Below are positions 24,690-33,667 of a stretch of DNA of 64,000 bases, piece after piece. Within the stretch, counting starts at the first letter, position 1. Every line of letters starts with the position of its first letter. A model generated the notes under the pieces. That model saw nothing but the letters and a program-made list of their open reading frames with translations, ran no database searches and was not told the DNA's origin. Source of the DNA: Rhea pennata (Eukaryota; Chordata; Aves; Rheiformes; Rheidae); contig NC_084665.1 in NCBI RefSeq assembly GCF_028389875.1, forward strand, positions 3,410,001 to 3,474,000. The letters run 5' to 3'. The translations under genes were made by a program, and so were the position numbers.

Positions 24690-26760
24690 GCACGGGGAGG
24701 GGTGTAGGTGGGGGGGTGTAGTGTGGTGGGGGGGTGTATAGGGGTGTACGCGTGGCGGGGTGTGTGCGTGGAGAATGTATGGGAGTGTATGTATGGTAGA
24801 AAGTATATATGGGGCGATACGGGGTGTAGGTATGGGGAGTGTAGGTATGGGAGTGTACATGTGGCAGGGTGTGTGTGTGGGGTGTGTGTGTGGCGTGTAT
24901 GTATTGGGTGTACATGTGGCAGGGGTGTATGTGTGGAGTATAGTGTGGCAGGGTGTACATGTGGCAGGGTGTATGTGTGGGGTGTATAGTGGGGTATACA
25001 TGTGGTGTGGTGTATGTGTAGGGGTATATGTGTGGGGTGTACATGTGGCAGGGTGTACATGTGGTGGGGTGTATGTGAAGGGGTGTATGTGCAGGGGTGG
25101 GTGGGGTGTGTGTGTGGCAGGGTGTACACGTGGGGTGTATGTGCAGGGGTGTATGGGTGGGGTGTACATGTGGGGTGTATGTGTGGTGGAGTGTATGTGT
25201 TGGGGTGTATGTGTGGGGTGTGTGGTGGGGTGTACAGGTGGTGTGGTGTATGTGTAGGGGTGTATGTGTGGGGTGATGTGTGGTGGGGTGTACATGTGGT
25301 GGGGGAGTGGGGGGTGTATTGTGGTGGGGTGTATGTGCGGGGGTGTACGTGTGGCAGGGTGTACATGTGGCAGGGTGTGTGGGGGGGGTGTATGTGTGGC
25401 GGGGTGTATGTGTGGGGTGTATGTGTGGTGTGGGTGTACATGTGGTGGGGTGTATGTGTGGGGGCATATGTGTGGTGGGGCGTATGTGTGGGGTGTACAT
25501 GTGGCAGGGTGAACATGTGGTGAGGTGTACATGTGGAGGTGTATGTGTGGGAGTGTATGTGTGGCGTGGGTGTACATGTGGCAGGGTGTACATGGGTGTA
25601 TGTGTGGCTGCGTGTTAATGTGTAGGGGTGTACGTGTGTCAGGGTGTATGTGTGGCATGGGTGTACATGTGGTGGGGTGTATGTGCGGGCTGTATATGTG
25701 GCAGGGTGTATGCGGGCTGTATGTGTGGGGTGTATGTGTGGCAGGGTGTACATGTGGCAGGGTGTGTGTGGGGGGTGCATGTGTGGTGGGGTATATGTGC
25801 AGGGGTGTATGTGTGGGGTTCATGTGTGGCTGGGTGTACATGTGTGGCGTGGGGGGGTGTATGTGTGGTGTGGGTGTACATGTGGCAGGGTGTGTGGCGC
25901 GTGTATGTGTGGCGGGGTGTATGTATGGGGGGTGTGTGTGGTGGCATGTATGTGTGGGGGTATATGTGTGGGGTGTACATGTGGCGGGGTGTATGTGTGG
26001 GGTGTATGTGCAGGGGTGTATGTGTGGCAGGGTGTACATGTGGTGGGGATGTTTGGGGTGTATGTGTGGGGGTATATATGTGTGGGGTGTACATGTGGTG
26101 GGGTGAACATGTGGTGAGGTGTACATGTGGGAGTGTATGTGTGGGGGTGTATGTGTGGTGTGGGTATACATGTGGCAGGGTGAACATGTGGGGTGTATGT
26201 GTGGCGGGGTGTATGTGTGGCGGGGTGTATGCGTGGGGTTCGTGTGTGGCAGGGTGTACATGTGGGCTGTGGGGGGTGTATGTGTGGCATGGGTGTACAT
26301 GTGGTGGGGTGTGTGGGGGGGTGTATGTGTCGTGGGGTGTACATGTAGCAGGGTATATGTGTGGCAGCGTGTATGTGGCGAGGTGTATGTGCAGGGGTGT
26401 ATGTGACGGGGGTGCACATGTGACAGGGGTGCACATGTGGCGGGGTGTGTGTGTGGGGTGTATATGTGGGGCGTATGTGTGGCGGGGAGTACATGTGGTG
26501 GGGGGTATGTTTGGGGTGTATGTGTGGTGGGGTGTATGTGTATGTGCGGGGTGTACATGTAGCAGGGTGTACGTGTGGCAGCGTGTATGTGGCGAGGTGT
26601 ATGTGTGGGGTGTACATGTGTAGGGGTGTATGTGTGGCAGGGTGTACATGTGGCAGTGTGTGGGTGTGGGGTGTATGTGTGGCAGGGTGTACATTTGGTG
26701 GCGTGTACATGTGTCGGGGTGTATGCGTGGCGGGGTGTCCGTGTGTCGGGGTGTCCGTGC
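24690..26760. repeat. 2-kb G/T-rich minisatellite between KLC4 and the SOUL gene
   Basis: About 2.07 kb of irregular tandem repeats have 13-17-bp units on the plus strand. The two main unit types are GTGTATGTGTGGGG and GTGTACATGTGGCAGG, with variants carrying CGGGG or AGGGG spacers. G and T dominate the plus strand, so the minus strand reads open for hundreds of codons (Thr/Pro/His/Tyr) purely from composition. The array starts about 70 bp after the KLC4 polyadenylation signal and stops about 215 bp before the SOUL start codon, filling the whole intergenic gap. Units are heterogeneous, suggesting an old array or one reshuffled by repeated slippage and conversion. Confidence 0.95.
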
Positions 26761-26879
26761 GGTAGCGGTCGGTCCCGGCGCCGCGTTCCGGCCGCGCTGG
26801 GCGGCGGCAGCGCGCAGGCGCCTCCGGCACGGGGCGCGCGCGCCCCGCGGGGCGGAGGGGGGGGCGGGCTCGCGGCGGC

Positions 26880-26976
26880 GCGGGAGCGCGCGGGGGCGGG
26901 GCGGCCGCGGTAACGTCAGCCGCGGGGGGCGGGGCGGCCGCGGTGACGTCAGCGGCGGCGGCGGGCGCTGTAGGCC
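26880..26976 (+). promoter_or_regulatory. SOUL gene promoter with duplicated CRE
   Basis: The promoter is GC-rich and TATA-less. TAACGTCA at 26,911-26,918 and a perfect palindromic CRE, TGACGTCA, at 26,944-26,951 lie in the same context (GGGCGGGGCGGCCGCGGT before, CAGC after), exactly 33 bp apart, so the whole GC-box plus CRE module is duplicated. The full CRE ends only 25 bp before the ATG, so either the 5'UTR is extremely short or the element lies within it. CREB/ATF binding is inferred from the motif. Confidence 0.6.
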
Positions 26977-29900
26977 ATGGCGCGCATCACCCTGGAGGAC
27001 CTGGACGGCCTGGGCGAGGGGGAGGAGGAGGAGGAGGAGGAGGAAGGCGACGAGGAGGAGGAGGAGGAGGAGGGCGCGGGGGCGCGGGCGCAGCTGTTCG
27101 CGCACTGGGAGGCCGTGGCCAGCACGCACCGCGTGAGCCTGCCCCGAGGTGAGCGGTGGCCGAGGGGCTCCCCCGAGGGGCTCCCCCGAGGGCGCCCCCG
27201 CCGGCCTCACCGCCCCCCGCGCGTTGCCTTGCAGACATGGCCGGCCCCATCGCCCAGATGACCCGGCTCGGCAGGCTGCGGGAGCAGCTGCCCTACGCCA
27301 CCGTGGCGCGGCAGGACAAGGTGAGGCCCGCTGCCGCGGGGCGCCGGGGGCCCCTTCCTGGCGGCGGCCGGCAACCCCCCGAGGGGGGACGAAAGGCGAC
27401 GCGCAGCTTCGAGACGGTGCCTCGACGTTTTGCGCGGCTCGCGGGGGAGCGGCAGAGCCCGGCCGGCCCAGGGGAAGGGTGCTCCGCGGGACGGCCCCGC
27501 GTAGCGGGCCGAAGCGTTCCTTACTGCTTCTCCTGGCTGCCGATCCAAACCAGGTGGCTTCTCCCTAGAGGTTTCCTGCTCCGGCTGGCCAAGTTGCACA
27601 CCTCCTTTCTTCTCTTGCTCAAGAAGGTGTTTCTGAGCTCTTGGATAGACAGTGAGGACGCGCTTGGCAGCTGGTTCCTCTGTCTCTGCTTGCTTCCTCT
27701 GGGCTTGCTACTAAGAAGACATCTGTCAGTTGCTCTGGGTGAGGAGCACTCGACCAGGTTCTCCTGGGCTGAAGTCCAGCGCTCCTGCCTGTGAAACACG
27801 TCTGAGTGTGTGGACTCTACAGAACTGAACTGGGGCTCTACCACCCTCCCTGTTCTTCTGGGTCCTGGGGACTTTCCTTGCCTGGGCTCTTCTCTACATA
27901 TGCCAATCCTAGGGAAAGATGGGGCCCCCAAAACCTAGGGTGTCTGCAGGGCTCTCTGTGCCAGAGGATTCTTGGAGCTTGACTCTAGGGCTGGATGAGT
28001 AGCTGGGAGCCACCCTCTGGATTAGTGCTGATGGGGCTCACGAGCTAGGATCCTTCTGGACATGGTCCTCAGGCTCAGGCAGGTGGGTAGGGATTTGGCT
28101 GCTCCTCCTGAGCCTTGCGTCCTTGTCATCCTCTTGGAGGCAACTGAATTATTATGCCACCTACAAAGCCTTGCTGAGGTCCCATGCTCCTGGGTCTGTG
28201 TGAAGCACCTTCACTTGTTTTCTTTGCCAGGTCTGGTCTTCTAGAGTGGTAGTGGCTAATATAAGGGTCAGGCTGTAGGATGACCAGAAATGAGGCTTCA
28301 TTGGGTTAATAGGTTTATTCTCGAATGTGACAGATGAAAATTGCAAATCATCTGTTTACTTGCCTGGCAAATGCTATTGCTCTGCTCTGCTTGGCAGGGC
28401 AGTAGCAGACACAGCTGTTTAGAGGCTAAACACTAGCTGGCCTGCAGCAGTGTGGCCCTGTCCTTCCTGGCAACCCACTGATAAACTGGAGCAGTCCAAA
28501 TGCCTTCCATTTGCCTTTAGTTTGGCTTTCTGAATGGACACCTGATTTGTGTCAGGGCATAGGAAGGCTGTGCTCAGTGCTAAGGCTGGTTGGGAGTTTC
28601 TGGCTCACTTAACACATGCCAGCAGAGCATGTGTTATCTCTCCCGAAGTGGAGATAGGAGCCATGAGCTCTTGGAGAACAAGGCTGAATCGTGTGATCAC
28701 TGTAATCTGACAGAAGAACAAGCTGAGGCCAGGAGGGTAGGAGCCGGCCTTCTTGTGCAGAACCCACAGTTATGACTGTGTAATGAGCTGAACTAGGAGC
28801 AGATCCATCTGTAAGTCATCTCCCACACTTTTTTTGTTGGGTTTGTCCAGAAAAATCTGCCCTGGAAATAGGGATTCTGACTCATCTCTGCTTTGCTCCA
28901 TTACTCTTCTTCCTCCTGTCACTTCCTGATGTGGGAGAAGGATCTGAGAGGACATGCTTTCCAGCCTTCGCAGCCGTTCTGGCTGCTAGAACTCTTGTGC
29001 TATTGCAGGACCTCCCCTGCTCTTGCATGTGAGGCTTTTCACTTCTGATGCTCCACACACAGAGTGCTGCAGGCAAAGGGCACTGTGCCTGTGAATACAG
29101 TCACACCTCCTGGAGGCATATGGGTGCCTGGAATGAGGAACATCCTTGCATGTAGGCAGGACAGCGCCTGGAGAGGAGCAGAAAGTCCTGAGCTCTCTAT
29201 GAGGATGTGTTGCATTCCTTGTGCATGCCAGGAGCCTCCAAGCCTCCCTGTGCCCTATCTGTGCTGGGTTTTTTTCCAGCCCTTCACGCAGCGATGTTGA
29301 AGTGCCATTGTCTGGGCCATGCCTGACATCTCCACTTGCCCCACGTGGCTTCCACTGCCACTCACTGGCTAGCAGGGAGTCCTGCTTTTGGCAGGGTCTG
29401 GTCTCTCCCCATTCCACCCCTGCCTTTCAGCATTGGTTTTGCCACCTGAGTGCTGCAGCGTTGCCAGCATGCTTAACCCTGACTTGGCTTTCCCTGTGGC
29501 CTGTTTCAGTGTGAGGAAGCAGCCTACGAGGAGCGGCAGTACCCAGCTGGGAAGTGGGCCTATGTCACCAAGGGGGAGCCCATGTATGAGCAGAGCATCT
29601 CCATGGGCTTCATGAAGCTCATGCGCTACATCTGCAAGGAGAACTCCATAGGTGTGTGCAGGCTGGTGGCAGGAGGAGGGGGGTTGGCAGGCCGCACAGA
29701 GTCGGGCCCCGCCGTGGTCCATCCAGAGCGGGGAGGAAGGCTGCTGCTGTCAACTGAGCTGTCTCACTGTACCCACTGCCTCCCTCCAGGTTGCTATCTG
29801 GGCATGACAGTCCCAGTGCTCAACGAAATTCACCTGACCAAGGAGGGGACCGAGCTGGCACGTGAAGTCCTAACAGGCTTTTACCTCCCAGGAGCATTCC

Positions 29901-30328
29901 AGCAGAATCCCCCTGTCCCCACGGACCCCGAAATCCACATCACTGAGAGGGCGCCGCTCCGCGTGATAACCAGGTGACCCCAGCACCGGCAGTGTTTCGG
30001 CAGCTCTGCAGAGGTGTACAAACTCACTGCGTGGCTCTTCTGGTTTATCCACCAGTGGCTGGCCTGTGCCCAGGGCAGAGGGCTGGGAGCCCTGGCTGTG
30101 GGAAGGGGGATGTGCTGGTGGCGGTGTTGCTGATGTTGCTCCTTTTGCTGCAGGGTTTTCTATGGGATGACCACTGAAGAGACAATCCTGCGAGAGATCA
30201 GTCTCTTCTGGGAGCTCCTGGGCTCCACAGACACTGTGCTCCGGGAGACCTACATCGTGGCCGTTTACGAGAATCCCAGCATCCCTCAGCGCCGCAATGA
30301 GATCTGGTTCATCCGTCGGGCGGAGTGA
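26977..30328 (+). CDS. SOUL/HEBP-family heme-binding protein
   Basis: Five exons: 26977-27148, 27235-27320, 29510-29651, 29790-29973, 30154-30328; 759 nt, 252 residues, all GT-AG and frame-consistent. Residues about 13-33 are an acidic Glu/Gly/Asp tract encoded by GAG/GAC runs. From about residue 87 the sequence is a full SOUL domain: YEERQYPAGKWA, GFMKLMRYICKEN, YLGMTVPVLNEI, FYLPGAFQQNPPVPTD, VFYGMTTEETIL and a C-terminal YENPSIPQRRNEIWFIR, which correspond to conserved HEBP1/HEBP2 blocks (compare the RRNEIW end of HEBP1). The family binds heme or other tetrapyrroles in a cytosolic beta-barrel; the chick founder SOUL was reported from retina and pineal gland. Whether this is the chick SOUL orthologue or another paralogue cannot be settled here, so no symbol is given. 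The ATG has a good Kozak context (GGCCATGG). No such gene lies between KLC4 and PTK7 in human as I recall. Confidence 0.9.
27321..29509 (+). other. SOUL gene intron 2 (2.2 kb)
   Basis: The first about 200 bp are CpG-rich, continuing the promoter island; the rest is ordinary intron. I see no coding exon, RNA gene or identifiable transposon. The donor is AAG|GTGAGG and the acceptor TGTTTCAG|TGTGAG. Confidence 0.7.
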
Positions 30329-31020
30329 AGCCCCTCCTTGACTGCAAGTCATCCCATGACTGAACCTGGCGTAGATGGCAGTTCTGACCTGAAGGAGGTC
30401 AATGCACATCCTGACCCACCACTGTTCACCCACGGACTGGCAGACTGGCAGAAGGCAGGGTGGGGTCGTGCTCTGCCCTGTGCAAGCCTATCCAGGGGGG
30501 AACCTGGGGCAGTAAGCGCTGAGCATGGGCTGGGGCAATGTGCTGGCCTGGCCAGAACCTTTTTTTATCTCTGAGCTGGGATTGCAGAACCATGCCAGGC
30601 ACACAAGTGGGCTTGTGGCTGGCAGTCATGGGCTGATGGCATTGAAAAGGCAAATGCCTGCACCTGAGAGACTGGCTGCTTGTCTGAGACAGAGCGACTG
30701 AAACACTGTTCCAGGGACAGTGGGACTTGAAGGGAGTAAGGGCTGGCCACAAGCAAGGTGTTGCGGATGCCGCAGGTTTCCTGCTGGGGCAGTTCTCCTT
30801 GGACTGTCGGGTGTGGCTGACCATCCCTCAGCCATGACGGAGACGCTGGCTGCCTTCGTCCAGCAGTTATGGGTGCTACTTGTGGAGCCGCTGCGCGCTG
30901 AGGGGGGCAGGCCCCACCAGCAGCAGCACCACTGTGTGTTGTGTTGTGCATCGATCACCGAGTTTCACATCCATGAATACCGTTGGGCTTTCCTGGGGGA
31001 AGCTGGCAGTGCCAACAGCA

Positions 31021-31026
31021 AATAAA
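31021..31026 (+). terminator. SOUL gene polyadenylation signal AATAAA
   Basis: AATAAA lies 693 bp after the SOUL stop codon, with no other canonical signal between; 30,329 to about 31,045 is therefore read as 3'UTR. No conserved element is recognised in that UTR. Confidence 0.7.
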
Positions 31027-31369
31027 CCTTGCTCAAACCACTGCGGCTGCAGATCCCTGGCTTTAGGGATGAGGGGTAGTCAGGCTGGGCTGGGAAGAGC
31101 ACTGTGTTGTCCTCTCTCTCCTTGAGATGCTCCAGGCCACAAAGTCATGGCTAAGGAAAGCAGAGCTCTGGTGTTTGCCCAGGTTATTGCCTCGAGTTCA
31201 GCTGTGCACAGCCCCTGCCTTGCTGCCCAGGCTGCTTCCATTGCTGCTACACAGAGCTGTGGCCGTGTTCCCATGCAGGTAAGGTGGTCTTCTGTCGGAT
31301 GGGGTCCATTGCAGTCTTGGTTTCCCTCTGTGCAAAAATTGGCCTCTTCACTGCTTGCAGGAATGCGGT

Positions 31370-32300
31370 GTCAATATTGGGTCCGGTGTCAATACTGGGT
31401 CCGGTCTTGTTCAACTTATTCATCAGTGACCTGGATGAAGGGACAGAGTGCACCCTCAGCAAAGTTGCTGATGATCCAAAACTGAGAGTAGTGGCTAATA
31501 CACTTCAGAGGGACCTAAAGAGCCTGGAGAGATGGGCAGAGAGGAACTTCATGAAGCTGGGGAACTTCATGAAGAATGGGAAGTGCAGCATCCTGCACCT
31601 AGGGAGAAATAACCCCATGAACCAGTACAGGCTGGAGACTGACCTGCTGGAAAGTAGCTCTGTGGAGAAGGCCCTAGGTGTCCTGGTGGACAACGACTTG
31701 ACCATGAGCCAGCAACGTGCCCTTATGGCCAAGAAGGCCAATGATAAACTGGGCTGCATTAGGTAGAGAATTGCCAGCAGGTTGAGGGAGGTGATCCTTG
31801 CCCTCTACTCAGCCCTGGGGAAGCCACATCTCGAGTACTGTGTCCACTTCTGGGCTCCCCAGTACAAGAGCGACATGGAGCTACTGGAATGAGCCCAGTG
31901 TAGAGCTACTAAGATGACAAAGGGACTGGAGTGTCTCTTATATGAGGAAAGGCTGTGACTGTTCACCTGGAGAAGAGAAGACTGAGGAGAGGTTCTATCA
32001 ATGTGTATGAATATCTGAAGGGAGGGTGTCAAGAGGATGGGGCCAGACTGTTCTGTGTTGCCCAATGATAGGACGAGAGGCAATGGGCACAAATGGAAAC
32101 ACAGGAATCTAAGAAAAACTCCTTTTTTACTGTGAAAGTGACAGCAGGTTGTGGAGCTACCATCCTTGGGGATCAAATGCTCAGGACCATGTCCAGGTGG
32201 CTACATGTTGTAGGTGGCTCTGCTTGAGCAGAGGGGGAGTTGAAGCAGATGATCTCCAGAGGTCTCTTCCAAGCTCAACCATTCTGTGATCCTGCGAAAG
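31370..32300 (+). mobile_element. 5'-truncated CR1 LINE (reverse-transcriptase end and 3'UTR)
   Basis: The plus-strand translation shows the CR1 RT block: [26 protein letters not shown] (the ADD catalytic core, with Pro replacing the usual Thr), [34 protein letters not shown] and then, after an in-frame stop, [14 protein letters not shown]. The fragment ends with the conserved CR1 terminus ('gatgatctccagaggtctcttccaa... ccattctgtgatcctg'). It is a dead copy with several stops. An 18-bp direct duplication (TGTCAATAYTGGGTCCGG twice, about 31,368-31,403) sits at its left edge. It lies between the SOUL 3' end and the PTK7 promoter. Confidence 0.9.
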
Positions 32301-32679
32301 CCTTCCTAAGATACAAGAGGTGATCTGTACATCAGCAGCACTCAGCTCATGTCTCTCCTGAGGAAGGAAAATAAACTCCCTTGTGTGGGTCTGGATCGGG
32401 TGGATCAAGCAATGATGGGAGAGCAAAGACTGCTTGTGCCAGCATGTGTGGGACAGAGACATCCTTCCTCTTGCCCTCTTACCAGCTGCTTGTTGCCAGC
32501 CCTAAGCCTGCAAGGGCAGGGGTAGGTGGAAGTCAGGCTTGCTTTCTTGAGCTGGTTGAGTAGGATGCCACTTCCTCTGAGGCTGCTCCATCTCAGCCAC
32601 AACCCAAATGGCTTTTGGTGGCAGGAAGCAGTGGTTTCCCTACAAGAGCAGGCTGGTCTGCGGTTACATAGCAGCGCGC

Positions 32680-33105
32680 CCTGCTCCGAGAGTCCTTTCC
32701 CCAGCTCTCACATACCTCCTGGGGCTCCCAGGCCCGTTGGAGGTGCTGGCGACGGAGGTCCCAGCGGGCACCACCAGCCAGGGCAGCAGGCCTGCTCCAT
32801 TCCCCAGCTCTCACTTACCTCCTGGGGCTCCCAGGCCCGTTGGAGGTGCTGGCGACGGAGGTCCCAGCGGGCACCACCAGCCAGGGCAGCAGGCCTGCTC
32901 CATTCCCCAGCTCTCACTTACCTCCTGGGGCTCCCAGGCCCGTTGGAGGTGCTGGCGACGGAGGTCCCAGCGGGCACCACCAGCCAGGGCAGCAGGCCTG
33001 CTCCATTCCCCAGCTCTCACGTACCTCCTGGGGCGCCCAGGCCCGTTGGAGGTGCTGGCGGTGGGGGGCTCAGCAGGCGCCACCAGGCAGGCCTGCTCCA
33101 GACAG
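32680..33105. repeat. 103-bp tandem repeat (VNTR) upstream of PTK7
   Basis: Copies begin at 32,703, 32,806, 32,909 and 33,012, exactly 103 bp apart, anchored on AGCTCTCAC followed by the segment carrying TACCTCCTGGGG. Copies 1-3 are almost identical, the fourth is diverged in its second half, and a partial diverged copy precedes the first. High identity suggests recent expansion, so the copy number is likely polymorphic. Each copy carries, on the minus strand, a consensus 5' splice site (AGGAG|GTAAGT in copies 2 and 3; GTATGT and GTACGT in copies 1 and 4). Confidence 0.93.
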
Positions 33106-33582
33106 AGCCAAGGCTTCGGCATCCCCTGTGCTCAGTCCGGGGCGCCCGCAGGGACACTGAGGTACCACGGCAAGCTCTCCAGGTGGGACCCCAAGCCCCT
33201 GGCGTTTGGGAGGCCCTCAGGTGAGGGCCGGAGACGGGGGAGGCCGGGGGCCTGCGCCGCAGCCCCGGGCCACAGCGGGCTCTGGGGGTTGTGTGCACTT
33301 GCTCTGCTCCACTGCAGCTTTGGGCAGCGCCGAGGAGCTGAGGTGATGGCGGTGGTTGGGGGGGTGGAGGGGAACGCGGCACTGCTGCTCCGGCGCCAGG
33401 CTGGAGGCCACGGTGAGGGGCGAAGGCAAGGGCGCTCCCTCCCCCCGCCGTCGCCGCCCCCCAAGGTGGCAGAAGCGCAAATGGCGGCGCTCGGGGGAGG
33501 CGGGGGCGAGGGTCGCGCCGAGGGGGCGCCGCCGCCCGCCGCCCCGCTTCCGGCGGCCGCCCCGCCCCCCCGGAAGCCCCTC

Positions 33583-33583
<1 letters not shown>

Positions 33584-33616
<33 letters not shown>
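33584..33616 (+). repeat. (CGG)11 in the PTK7 5' region
   Basis: Eleven uninterrupted CGG triplets end one base before an ATG (33,618) that opens a 10-codon upstream reading frame. The position is 52 bp upstream of the PTK7 start codon, so the tract is either 5'UTR or core promoter depending on the transcription start. Confidence 0.9.
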
Positions 33617-33617
<1 letters not shown>

Positions 33618-33650
33618 ATGGCCACGGGCGGCGGCCGCGGCGCGCACTGA
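33618..33650 (+). other. Short upstream ORF ahead of PTK7 start
   Basis: The ATG at 33,618 (context GCGGCATGG) opens a 10-residue frame (MATGGGRGAH) ending at TGA 33,648-33,650, 17 bp before the PTK7 ATG. It matters only if transcription starts upstream of 33,618, which the sequence cannot show. Confidence 0.4.
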
Positions 33651-33667
33651 CCGGCGCGGCGCGGAGG

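Noticed and set aside
26977-27148. Acidic Glu-rich exon as a chance frame rather than SOUL exon 1
   Set aside because: Rejected as chance: the ATG has a strong Kozak context, the donor CGAG|GTGAGC is good, the phase fits exon 2, and the exon lies directly under the CRE promoter, so it was kept as exon 1.
32680-33105. Possible CRISPR-like array
   Set aside because: The 103-bp copies are contiguous with no spacers, in a vertebrate locus; this is a minisatellite.
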